A stretch of DNA of 64,000 nt from Pseudomonas mendocina (GTDB lineage: Bacteria > Pseudomonadota > Gammaproteobacteria > Pseudomonadales > Pseudomonadaceae), in NCBI GenBank assembly GCA_037482215.1, contig CP148074.1, positions 4,693,971 through 4,757,970 of the forward strand, given 5' to 3'. The translations under genes were made by a program, and so were the position numbers. Numbering within the stretch: the first letter of the stretch is position 1; every line of letters starts with the position of its first letter. The notes under the pieces are model-generated. The model saw only the letters and a program-made list of their open reading frames with translations. It made no database searches and was not told the origin of the DNA. Of this stretch, positions 26,414-34,081 are shown piece by piece.

Positions 26414-26428
26414 GCACCGAAACAGTGC
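26414..26428. promoter_or_regulatory. Candidate NtrC enhancer site
   Basis: GCAC-N7-GTGC, the core of the NtrC palindrome, about 110 bases upstream of the sigma-54 promoter. This is the usual enhancer distance. A weaker related sequence lies near 26360. The remainder of the 26241-26690 stretch holds no gene I can support. Confidence 0.6.
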
Positions 26429-26690
26429 CTCGTGCCGTGCGAAAATAAGCCTGCGTGATAAACTTCATCCCACTTGCGCCAACGGCTCAAGTCTGGACGA
26501 GGACGACCCCGACCACGTATCACATCAAAGGGACGACCCTGTAACTGGAATACGCTGCAATGGTCTTCTCTCTTTCCGCGACTGAACGTTTTCCCCGAAC
26601 TCTCCCTTCTTCCGCCAACGCGACTGAACGGTTTGCGCGCACGCGTCGCGTCATGCAAGCCGCCCATAAGCCATGCACGGAGGTGAACTC

Positions 26691-27836
26691 ATGAACACTG
26701 CAAACCGACTCATCACGCCGGTTACCTGGGCACGCATGATCGGCGCCTGGCTAGTTGTCGCACTGTTTCTTATCTACGGCGACAGCATCCTCGCTGCCCC
26801 CATCACACCGCTAACCGCCAGCTGGGTATTTGCCCTGCTGTTTATCACCATCCTCGCTGCCTCATTCGGCGTGGTGCATGAGGCGGATCATCTGGCGGAA
26901 CAGTTGGGGGAACCTTACGGCACGCTGATCCTCACCCTCTCAATTGTGGGCATTGAGGTAATCCTGATTGCCTCGGTACTGCTCGGCCCGGCCGAAACGC
27001 CCACCATCGGCCGCGACTCCATTTTTGCCGTGATGATGATCATCATGAACCTGGTCATGGGCATCTGCCTGATTGCCGGTGCAGCTCGCCACAATGAACA
27101 GGAGTACAACGCCCAAGGCACCGCCAGCTACCTGTCGATGATCGCCCTACTCACTGGCGTAGCGCTGGTGCTGCCCAACTTCACCAGCATCCCCGGGGAG
27201 TTCTCATTCAGACAGGCTGCTGCCATTAGCTCAATGACCATCGTGCTGTATGGCGTCTTCCTGTGGAAACAAATGAGCAGCCATCGACGCTTCTTTATCC
27301 AGCCCGAAGCAGGATCACTGTCAGTGGCACCTGTGGATAAAGCAGACTCAGGCACTCACTCCGGTCAAAAAGACCGGGATGTGCGGGGTTTGGTCATCCA
27401 CAGTGCCGTCCTGCTGGCGCTGATTCTGCCCATTGTGCTGCTGGCCCATTACTTGGCCGTAGTCACCGATTACGGCATCGAAGCCGCAGGCATGCCGCTG
27501 GCGGTAGGCGGCGTTCTGATCGCGATTATCGTGTTCACGCCAGAGTCGATCACTGCCGTCAAAGCCGCACTCAACAACGAAATGCAGCGCGCCATTAACC
27601 TGTGTCTGGGTGCGTTTGTTTCCACCGTCGGCCTGACAGTGCCAGTGGTGCTGATTATCGGCATGCTCACTGGCAAACAAGTGATCATGGGCATCAGCAG
27701 CCTCGAAACCGTACTGTTTGCCCTTACCTTGTTTCTGAGCATGCAGACCTTCAACGGCCAGCGCACGTCCCCCATCCAGGGCTACATGCACATGATGTTG
27801 TTTGTGGTGTTTGGGATGCTGTTGTTTTATCCGTAA
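26691..27836 (+). CDS. Calcium/cation:proton antiporter, ChaA-like
   Basis: 381 residues from the ATG at 26691, preceded by GGAGGTG at 6 bases; an ATG at 26673 is less well placed. About eleven membrane helices. The two alpha-repeat acidic motifs of the CaCA family are present: GVVHEADHLAEQLGEPYGTL with SIVGIEVILIAS, and in the second half GVLIAIIVFTPESITAVKAA. A His/Lys/Asp-rich loop (about 205-230) separates the halves. Family members exchange Ca2+, Na+ or K+ for protons across the inner membrane. It is a lone gene. Confidence 0.9.
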   Translation: MNTANRLITPVTWARMIGAWLVVALFLIYGDSILAAPITPLTASWVFALLFITILAASFGVVHEADHLAEQLGEPYGTLILTLSIVGIEVILIASVLLGPAETPTIGRDSIFAVMMIIMNLVMGICLIAGAARHNEQEYNAQGTASYLSMIALLTGVALVLPNFTSIPGEFSFRQAAAISSMTIVLYGVFLWKQMSSHRRFFIQPEAGSLSVAPVDKADSGTHSGQKDRDVRGLVIHSAVLLALILPIVLLAHYLAVVTDYGIEAAGMPLAVGGVLIAIIVFTPESITAVKAALNNEMQRAINLCLGAFVSTVGLTVPVVLIIGMLTGKQVIMGISSLETVLFALTLFLSMQTFNGQRTSPIQGYMHMMLFVVFGMLLFYP

Positions 27837-27849
27837 TTCTTGAATACCC

Positions 27850-27878
27850 GGCTGGTGCTACCTGAGCAAGCACCAGCC
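27850..27878 (+). terminator. Hairpin after the antiporter gene
   Basis: GGCTGGTGCT pairs with AGCACCAGCC around a 9-base loop, 13 bases after the stop. No T-tract follows, so the strength as a terminator is uncertain. Confidence 0.55.
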
Positions 27879-28056
27879 ACTACAGCATAAACACACCTGT
27901 CACTGCACTCCGAGCAGCTCCCAGTCTGTCTATTAACGGACTCATTTCAAACCAGCCAATTTAGAACATTCTTACCGTTAGTCGACCAACTGCCTTTTTG
28001 CCATTGCATCGACCTCTTTATACAACCAATATAACTTCATTATTTAGAGTGTTCTC

Positions 28057-28548
28057 ATGCGCCGAACATCATTTGAAGACATGAACTGCCCAATCGCGAG
28101 AAGCCTCGATCTAATAGGTGACTGGTGGACACTGCTGATACTGCGCAATGCCTTTTGCGGAATACGTCATTTTCAGGACTTTCAGAACCACCTAGGTATT
28201 TCCAGTGGCACCCTCACAAATCGCCTGCAACGCCTGACCGACCAAGAGATTCTGGAGCGTTTGCCAAACCCTACAGATGGACGTGTATATGAATACGAAT
28301 TGAGTGAGAAAGGTCGCCAACTTTTCCCTCTGCTGCTGGTACTGACCGAGTGGGGCGAGAGGTGGTTGCCCCACCCTCAGGGCCGTCGCATTCGGCTGGT
28401 CAAGCGTGACTCCGGGCAGGCCATTACCGGCTTGTGTGCGATTGCTGAGGACGGCAGCCAGGTGGCTCTGGAAGATATCGTCGCATTGCCTGGACCGGCG
28501 GCTGATGAAGATACCTGGGTGCTGATCAATGCACAGCAAAAACTCTGA
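28057..28548 (+). CDS. HxlR-family regulator heading the diiron cluster
   Basis: 163 residues. Winged helix-turn-helix of the HxlR type: NCPIARSLDLIGDWWTLLIL, then the Arg-rich FCGIRHFQDFQNHLGISSGT and LTNRLQRLTDQEILERLPNP, ending near residue 105. About 55 further residues (from RRIRLVKRDSGQAI) form an extra domain absent in short HxlR proteins. It lies 104 bases before the diiron-oxygenase gene on the same strand, so it probably regulates that cluster. HxlR proteins respond to electrophiles, quinones or other small molecules; the effector is unknown. Confidence 0.88.
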   Translation: MRRTSFEDMNCPIARSLDLIGDWWTLLILRNAFCGIRHFQDFQNHLGISSGTLTNRLQRLTDQEILERLPNPTDGRVYEYELSEKGRQLFPLLLVLTEWGERWLPHPQGRRIRLVKRDSGQAITGLCAIAEDGSQVALEDIVALPGPAADEDTWVLINAQQKL

Positions 28549-28652
28549 CTCTCACCCCATGAATAGCATCGATAAATCCATTAAGGAGGTGTCCGCATCT
28601 AGCAACGGCAATACTGAAAACTGAACCGATGAACTGATCAATGGAGCAGCAC

Positions 28653-29564
28653 ATGGAAGTCACAGCAAAAATAATAGACAACCCCATCCAGCTCAATGCT
28701 AAACGCAGCAACGTGGTAGGCACCCTTATTGATGCCTCACACCGCAAGCTGCTGAAGCTCAACGAGGTCGTCGACTGGTCGACCGGCGTTGACAAGACTC
28801 AGTTACCTAAACTTGAAGAAACCGCCTGGCTGTATGGCACCCCCTATTGGGACGCCATGAACGCGGAGCAGCGTTTGGAGAGCCTTTGGCTGGAAACAGC
28901 ACGGGACGTGTCCTACTTCATCTGGCTCGAACAGGCATTGCCTCAGCTTTACGTTGGCTATGTCAACAAATACAACGACGTACTGTCGCCCGATGTGCGT
29001 GAATACCTGATGATTTTCTCCCGTGAGGAAATCGTGCACACCCTGATGTTCCGCCGTTATCTCAAGGTCGCCGATCTGGAGATGTGGAGTAACCCGGAAA
29101 CTATCCCGCAGTTCTCAACCTTCGAACAACAACTGCCCAACCGCCATCCAGTCTACGGGATCATTTGGAACTTGCTGATCGAGTGGTTTGCTGAGCTCAA
29201 CTCCATCTACCAGACTCAACACGACAGCATCGATCCACTAACCCGCAGAATGTTCCGCGAGCACCATATGGAAGAAGTGCGGCATATCGCATTCGCCAAG
29301 CACATTGCGGAAAACTTCTTCGAAACTGCGCCAGCCGACGAAGTTGAAGAAATGTGCAAATTCTTCCGCATGGGCTACCAGTTCCTGGTTGATGAATACA
29401 CCTTCATGCCAGAGATCGCGCGCTTTTCTTCGTTTGAGTTCCCGGTCAAAGCTGATGACCAAGAAGCGATCAAAGCAATCCGCAACTCCACCCATAACCA
29501 GGCGCTCAACGAGAAGCGTTTCAAGGATGTGAACGACTGGTGCCGCAAGTACGGCATTATCTAA
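28653..29564 (+). CDS. AurF-like diiron oxygenase
   Basis: 303 residues from the ATG at 28653 (GGAG 6 bases upstream); an ATG at 28641 would add four residues. The metal ligands match the p-aminobenzoate N-oxygenase (AurF) family: an ExxH in REEIVHTLMFRRYL and the HxxxExxH motif in REHHMEEVRHIAFAKH. AurF-type enzymes use a diiron centre and O2 to oxidise an amine to hydroxylamine, nitroso or nitro; related enzymes act in fragin, mangotoxin and aureothin synthesis. The substrate here is unknown. First of five same-strand genes with fatty-acyl handling functions. Confidence 0.85.
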   Translation: MEVTAKIIDNPIQLNAKRSNVVGTLIDASHRKLLKLNEVVDWSTGVDKTQLPKLEETAWLYGTPYWDAMNAEQRLESLWLETARDVSYFIWLEQALPQLYVGYVNKYNDVLSPDVREYLMIFSREEIVHTLMFRRYLKVADLEMWSNPETIPQFSTFEQQLPNRHPVYGIIWNLLIEWFAELNSIYQTQHDSIDPLTRRMFREHHMEEVRHIAFAKHIAENFFETAPADEVEEMCKFFRMGYQFLVDEYTFMPEIARFSSFEFPVKADDQEAIKAIRNSTHNQALNEKRFKDVNDWCRKYGII

Positions 29565-29578
29565 GTCAAAACGGCGGT

Positions 29579-29619
29579 AACCGGTACCCCTCACCAAGCG
29601 AGGTAGTGCGGTACCGGTT
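29579..29619 (+). promoter_or_regulatory. Intercistronic hairpin
   Basis: AACCGGTACC and GGTACCGGTT form a perfect 10-base-pair inverted repeat, with an inner CCTC/GAGG pairing. It lies in the 85-base gap between the diiron oxygenase and the hydratase-like gene. Without a T-tract it is more likely an RNA processing or stability element than a terminator. Confidence 0.5.
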
Positions 29620-29649
29620 GGTCCGAAAGCAGACTAGGGAAGGTGAGCA

Positions 29650-30435
29650 ATGATTGCACAGCGCTACCACAAAAGCGGCAGCATCCTCGAGCTATCAATT
29701 TGTAATCCGCCGGCAAATCTGATGAGCCTGGAAATCCTCCAGGCGATGCAGGCAGCTATCGTCGAAGCCCCACAGAGCGGCATACGCGGCATAATCATTA
29801 GCGGCCAGAACGGTTCGTTCTCCTCGGGCATTGACCTGTTCACCCTGCTAAGAGCAAAACCCGACTACATCGAGCAGTACTGGCAAGCGGTGTTTGGTCT
29901 CGCCTACAGCATGGCGCAATGCCCAATTCCGATCATTTCAGCGATTAGCGGCCATTGCATGGCCTCCGGTGCGCTGATCGCGGTCTTCAGCGATTACCGA
30001 ATCATGGCTGAAGGCAACTGGAACTTCGGTTTTACCGAAGTTCAGGCAGGCATAGTCTTGCCTGAGTGTTTCCAACTGGCACTGCGTCGACTGGTTGGCC
30101 CTCATCAAACCATGCGCCTGCTGATGCTGGGTGAACTGTTAAAACCAGCGCAGGCACTCAACATCGGCGTAGTAGATGAACTCTGCCCCGTCGATGAGCT
30201 CAACGTCACCGCTATCGAACGCTTGGATACCTTCCTGACCCTGCCCGAAACCGCCTTTCTGGAAATTCGCCAGATGAACAAGGCCGACCTGCACCAGCAA
30301 TTTAGGTCTCAGGAAGACTTACCCATCAAGGCTTTCGTCGAGTCTTTTCTGGCTCCAGATGTACAGCAACAGCTGCAACGCCTGGCAGTAGATTTACTCA
30401 CTCGCCTACAACGCCGCCGGGCAGTGACCTTCTGA
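29650..30435 (+). CDS. Enoyl-CoA hydratase/isomerase family protein
   Basis: 261 residues, crotonase fold. Oxyanion-hole segments are SGQNGSFSSGIDLFTLL and ISGHCMASGALIAVFSDYRI. A likely catalytic Glu is in FGFTEVQAGIVLPEC. The N-terminal part is slightly shorter than in housekeeping hydratases. Crotonases hydrate, isomerise, cleave or dehydrate acyl-CoA (or acyl-ACP) thioesters. In this cluster it may modify a fatty-acyl-CoA made by the ligase two genes downstream. It is preceded by GGAAGGTGAG at the ribosome-site position. Confidence 0.86.
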   Translation: MIAQRYHKSGSILELSICNPPANLMSLEILQAMQAAIVEAPQSGIRGIIISGQNGSFSSGIDLFTLLRAKPDYIEQYWQAVFGLAYSMAQCPIPIISAISGHCMASGALIAVFSDYRIMAEGNWNFGFTEVQAGIVLPECFQLALRRLVGPHQTMRLLMLGELLKPAQALNIGVVDELCPVDELNVTAIERLDTFLTLPETAFLEIRQMNKADLHQQFRSQEDLPIKAFVESFLAPDVQQQLQRLAVDLLTRLQRRRAVTF

Positions 30436-30461
30436 ATCTTGCTGACAGAGTGAGCCCACCA

Positions 30462-30983
30462 ATGAACCTGTATTTACGCCTGCTCGTTACCTTGCTCCGC
30501 TCTCTATTCAAACCGTCGATCCGCGTCGGCGACAGCATTGAATTAAGCCTAAGGGTCTGGCCCAACGACCTGGACATCAACGGGCACATGAACAACGGGC
30601 GCTATCTGACCGTGCTGGACCTAGCTCTAATCGAGTACATGGCCCGCGCCGGCATGCTCAAACTCGCCCTTAAAAAAGGCTGGCGCCCGGTTCTAGGGGC
30701 TTCGATGCTCAATTACCGCAAAGGCTTGAAACCCTTTGCGCGCTACCGCCTGCGTTTCTCCCTGGTGTGCTGGGACGAGCGTTGGAGCTACATGAAGTTT
30801 GAGTTCCTCTGCGGCGAAACCGTCATGGCCTCCGGGCAAAGCAAAGGCGCAATTCTCAGCAAAAAAGGCGTCGTTGCCAGTAATGAGCTGTACCAGGCAC
30901 TTGGCCACACCGGCTCTACCCCCGAAATCCCAGACTCGATCCGTGCGTGGCAGGAAGCTGAACGCCTGATGACGCTCGCATAA
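30462..30983 (+). CDS. Hotdog-fold acyl-CoA thioesterase
   Basis: 173 residues from the ATG at 30462; a GTG at 30450 is an alternative. The 4HBT-type active-site segment is clear: WPNDLDINGHMNNGRYLTVL, with the Asp and NGHMNN turn. An N-terminal hydrophobic stretch (LRLLVTLLRSLF) suggests membrane association. It should hydrolyse an acyl-CoA or transfer the acyl chain to water, perhaps releasing the cluster's product. Part of the same transcription unit, 26 bases after the hydratase-like gene. Confidence 0.86.
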   Translation: MNLYLRLLVTLLRSLFKPSIRVGDSIELSLRVWPNDLDINGHMNNGRYLTVLDLALIEYMARAGMLKLALKKGWRPVLGASMLNYRKGLKPFARYRLRFSLVCWDERWSYMKFEFLCGETVMASGQSKGAILSKKGVVASNELYQALGHTGSTPEIPDSIRAWQEAERLMTLA

Positions 30984-31010
30984 CCCAAATAAGAAGTGAG
31001 TATTAAATCT

Positions 31011-32708
31011 ATGCAACTGAAAGACTTCGCAAAGGATAAATCGCCGATCGAAATGCTCTACCACTGGACTGAGCAGACGCCTGAGGCTATTTACCTGCGC
31101 CAGCCAGTAGAAGGCCAATGGCAGGAGTACAGCTGGGCACAGGTCGACGATCAGGTCCGTCGGCTAGCCAGTGCACTCAAAAGCCTGGGGCTGGAACAGG
31201 GGGACAAGGTCGCGATTCTTTCGAAAAACTGCGCAGAATGGATCGTCTCCGACCTGGCTCTGCAGTTCGCCGGCCTGGTCAGCGTACCGTTGTATGTCGA
31301 CCAGACACCTGAGTCCCTGGCCTATGTTTTGGAACATTCGGAGTCAAAAGCAATTTTTGTCGGCAAACTCGACGAGCCGGTTTGGCAGCGCCTCAAACCC
31401 AGCATTCCGGCGAACATGGTGAAAATCGGCTTCTCGTACTACGGCAGCGATTGCGACTTCGTGCGCACCCATGAAGTACAGCACCAGCTACCCGAGTTAA
31501 TCGCCAGCCATGCGCCAATGAGCGGTAAACCAATACCGGGCGACGAAGATATCTGGACCATCATCTATACCTCCGGCACCACCGGTAATCCTAAGGGTGT
31601 GGTGCACTGCTACCGCGCACCACGGCATGTGGGACACCGAGCTTTGGCGGTATTCAACCTCAACGCCAATGACCGCAGCCTGTCATTCCTGCCACTGGCC
31701 CACGTAGCGGAACGCCTGCTGCTAGCCAGCAACAGCCTGTATTCAGGCATGCAGATCAACTTTACCCAGTCACTCAAGACCTTCCAGAACGATCTGTGCT
31801 CAGTCAGACCAACCATATTCTTTTCAGTGCCGCGCCTGTGGAAGAAGTTCCAGGACAACATCCTTGCGAAACTCCCACAATCCCGTCTCGATATCCTGCT
31901 GGCTATACCGCTGCTGCGTAACCTGGTTGCCCGCAAAGTGCGTAGGGCCTTGGGGCTCGACCAAGCCCGGATGATCGTGTCCGGGGCCGCAGCCCTGTCG
32001 CCGGCGCTGCAGGCGTGGTACGGCCGAATCGGCCTGCAGATCAGTGAAGGCTATGGTATGACCGAGAACTTCGCCTATGGCTTTATTGGACGGCCAGATG
32101 CTTTCCGGCCCGGCACAGTCGGTAAAGCCATGCCGGATAATGGCGCGAAGCTCAGTACCGAAGGGGAAGTGCTGTTCAAGTCGCCCACACTGATGCAGGG
32201 TTATTACAAAGAGCCTGAGAAAACCCAAGAATCTCTCGACCCCGAAGGCTACTACCGCACCGGCGACCTGGGCCAGCTCGACAGCGATGGCTACCTGCGC
32301 ATCACTGGCAGGATCAAAGAGTTGTTCAAAACCGAAAAAGGCGAATACGTGGCGCCTGCGCCCATCGAGGCAAAACTCTCGGCCTTCAAAGGCTTTGAGC
32401 AGATCTGTCTGATTGGCTCTGGAATGCCCCAGCCGGTGGCAGTCATCACCCTGTCAGAGTCCTTTCGGCAGGTTAAACAGGATGAGCTGAGCCGGACCAT
32501 TGGTGATTTTGTCGATCAGACTAATCAGCAGCTACTCAATCACGAGAAAATTGTCGGTGTAATTGTCGCCACACGCGACTGGTCACCGGATTCAGGACTA
32601 GTGACACCAACATTGAAAGTCAAACGTAACCTGATTGAAGAACAATATGCCGAACTGGCCCAACACCTCACCAACTCACAAGTGCGCGTGCTCTGGGAGA
32701 GGGTCTGA
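31011..32708 (+). CDS. Long-chain acyl-CoA/AMP-forming ligase
   Basis: 565 residues from the ATG at 31011; a GTG at 30996 is possible. ANL-superfamily motifs are complete: ATP-binding loop IIYTSGTTGNPKGVVH, SEGYGMTENF, YYRTGDLGQLDSDGYLRITG and the catalytic region LFKTEKGEYVAPAPIE. It activates a carboxylate, probably a fatty acid, as acyl-AMP and then acyl-CoA. A fragment closely related to its C-terminus lies at 42151-42411 near glmS, so a paralogue once existed there. Within the cluster it is the likely substrate-loading enzyme. Confidence 0.9.
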   Translation: MQLKDFAKDKSPIEMLYHWTEQTPEAIYLRQPVEGQWQEYSWAQVDDQVRRLASALKSLGLEQGDKVAILSKNCAEWIVSDLALQFAGLVSVPLYVDQTPESLAYVLEHSESKAIFVGKLDEPVWQRLKPSIPANMVKIGFSYYGSDCDFVRTHEVQHQLPELIASHAPMSGKPIPGDEDIWTIIYTSGTTGNPKGVVHCYRAPRHVGHRALAVFNLNANDRSLSFLPLAHVAERLLLASNSLYSGMQINFTQSLKTFQNDLCSVRPTIFFSVPRLWKKFQDNILAKLPQSRLDILLAIPLLRNLVARKVRRALGLDQARMIVSGAAALSPALQAWYGRIGLQISEGYGMTENFAYGFIGRPDAFRPGTVGKAMPDNGAKLSTEGEVLFKSPTLMQGYYKEPEKTQESLDPEGYYRTGDLGQLDSDGYLRITGRIKELFKTEKGEYVAPAPIEAKLSAFKGFEQICLIGSGMPQPVAVITLSESFRQVKQDELSRTIGDFVDQTNQQLLNHEKIVGVIVATRDWSPDSGLVTPTLKVKRNLIEEQYAELAQHLTNSQVRVLWERV

Positions 32709-32711
32709 AGC

Positions 32712-34016
32712 ATGCCGAAGCATTTGCCCTGGCAGGGAAACAAAGGCGCACGTATCGCCATTCTAGGAGCAGGCCCCGCAGGTCTGAGTGCAGCCTGCAC
32801 ACTGCATGAACTGGGCTACCAGCGCGTCACCCTGTTTGAGCAAAGCCCCCGTATCGGTGGCAAGGTTTACTCAATGCCAAGCCCTAACGGTATCGTCGAG
32901 ATCGGGGCGGTCCTAGCCAGTGCAGATTACAGCTATGTACTGGGGCTGGCCAAGCGTTATGGGATTGCCTACCAGCATTACCCGGTACCGGTAACGTTCG
33001 TTGACCAGCAACAGCGTCACGATGTGATGGGCTTCTTGCATAGCCGCAACGCGCCTGAGGTAGTTGAACAAGCAATCCGTTGCTATGCCACTGCGCTGCA
33101 ACGCTTTGTCCTCGACCAGCCTCAACAGTTGAGCCAAGCCGATGCAGAGCTGTTTCTACCTTTTGAACAATTTGCCCAACGCCACGGGTTCACACCTGTT
33201 GCGCAAGTAGCGCGGAGCATTCTGGTGGGCTTCGGTTACGGCGACTATGGAAACACTCCAGCCCTGTACCTTATGCAGGTCATCGGCTGGCTGTTGAAGA
33301 TCGAAAATGGCGAACTGCGTCTGGGCGAGTTTTTCATGTTCCCCACAGGCTATCAGTCGCTCTGGGAAGCTATCAGCGCAGACTTCGACGTGCGCACTAA
33401 CGCCCGCATCACCTCAATTGCGCCAGACCAGGAAGGCAGCGGCTCTCTACGCCTGTTGATCAACGAAACCCATGACTTCGCGTTCGACGCCCTGCTTATC
33501 AGCGCGCCGCTCAACCAGATCAGCCACCTGATGTCTTGGCCAGCAACGCATCAACAGCTTTTTAGCCAGGTGCGTAGCCTGCGTTATCTGGTGAATCTGT
33601 TTCGCGCCCAAAAACTACCCACACAAGAGTTTGCCTTTCTGCATGAGAACTCGGCGCCTTCGCAACTGAACCATACTGCCGCATGGGCCAACCGCTCAGG
33701 TGATAACCCTGTCTATATCAGCTGGCAACAGGCTTCACGTGAGGTATCGGCGGAACAACTTACGGAAACCCTGAGTGAAGATATCCGCAATCAGGGCGGC
33801 GAACTGGACGCACTGCTACTGCGCTATGAATGGGACTACTTCCCCCATGTAGACAGTCAGGCCCTGAGCAGCGGATTTTTTCCCAAGCTTGAACAATTAC
33901 AAGGGCAGTCAGGGATTTACTATATTGGTGCAACCTTAGCATTTGAAACCGTCGAACACTGTGCCCGTCAGGCCCGCTCGCTGATTCACCAAAAATTCCA
34001 ACCTGTAGAGGACTGA
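32712..34016 (+). CDS. FAD-dependent amine-oxidase-like protein
   Basis: 434 residues. An N-terminal dinucleotide-binding Rossmann motif GAGPAGLSAACTLHELGYQ is followed by TLFEQSPRIGGKVYSM, as in flavin amine oxidases, phytoene desaturases and protoporphyrinogen oxidases. The C-terminus ends with IYYIGATLAFETVEHCARQA, the usual FAD-contact segment. It may oxidise or desaturate the cluster's product. It starts 3 bases after the ligase stop, so it is in the same unit. The substrate is unknown. Confidence 0.86.
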   Translation: MPKHLPWQGNKGARIAILGAGPAGLSAACTLHELGYQRVTLFEQSPRIGGKVYSMPSPNGIVEIGAVLASADYSYVLGLAKRYGIAYQHYPVPVTFVDQQQRHDVMGFLHSRNAPEVVEQAIRCYATALQRFVLDQPQQLSQADAELFLPFEQFAQRHGFTPVAQVARSILVGFGYGDYGNTPALYLMQVIGWLLKIENGELRLGEFFMFPTGYQSLWEAISADFDVRTNARITSIAPDQEGSGSLRLLINETHDFAFDALLISAPLNQISHLMSWPATHQQLFSQVRSLRYLVNLFRAQKLPTQEFAFLHENSAPSQLNHTAAWANRSGDNPVYISWQQASREVSAEQLTETLSEDIRNQGGELDALLLRYEWDYFPHVDSQALSSGFFPKLEQLQGQSGIYYIGATLAFETVEHCARQARSLIHQKFQPVED

Positions 34017-34081
34017 GCGTATCTTGCAAAGGGGCCATCCATTGCGACCAAGCCCCCCGGCAAACGACTGTGGATACTCCA

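Noticed and set aside
26332..26667. Minus-strand frame of 111 codons upstream of the guanidine operon
   Set aside because: Arg/Gly-rich, no family features, and it covers the region where the NtrC-type site and sigma-54 promoter lie.
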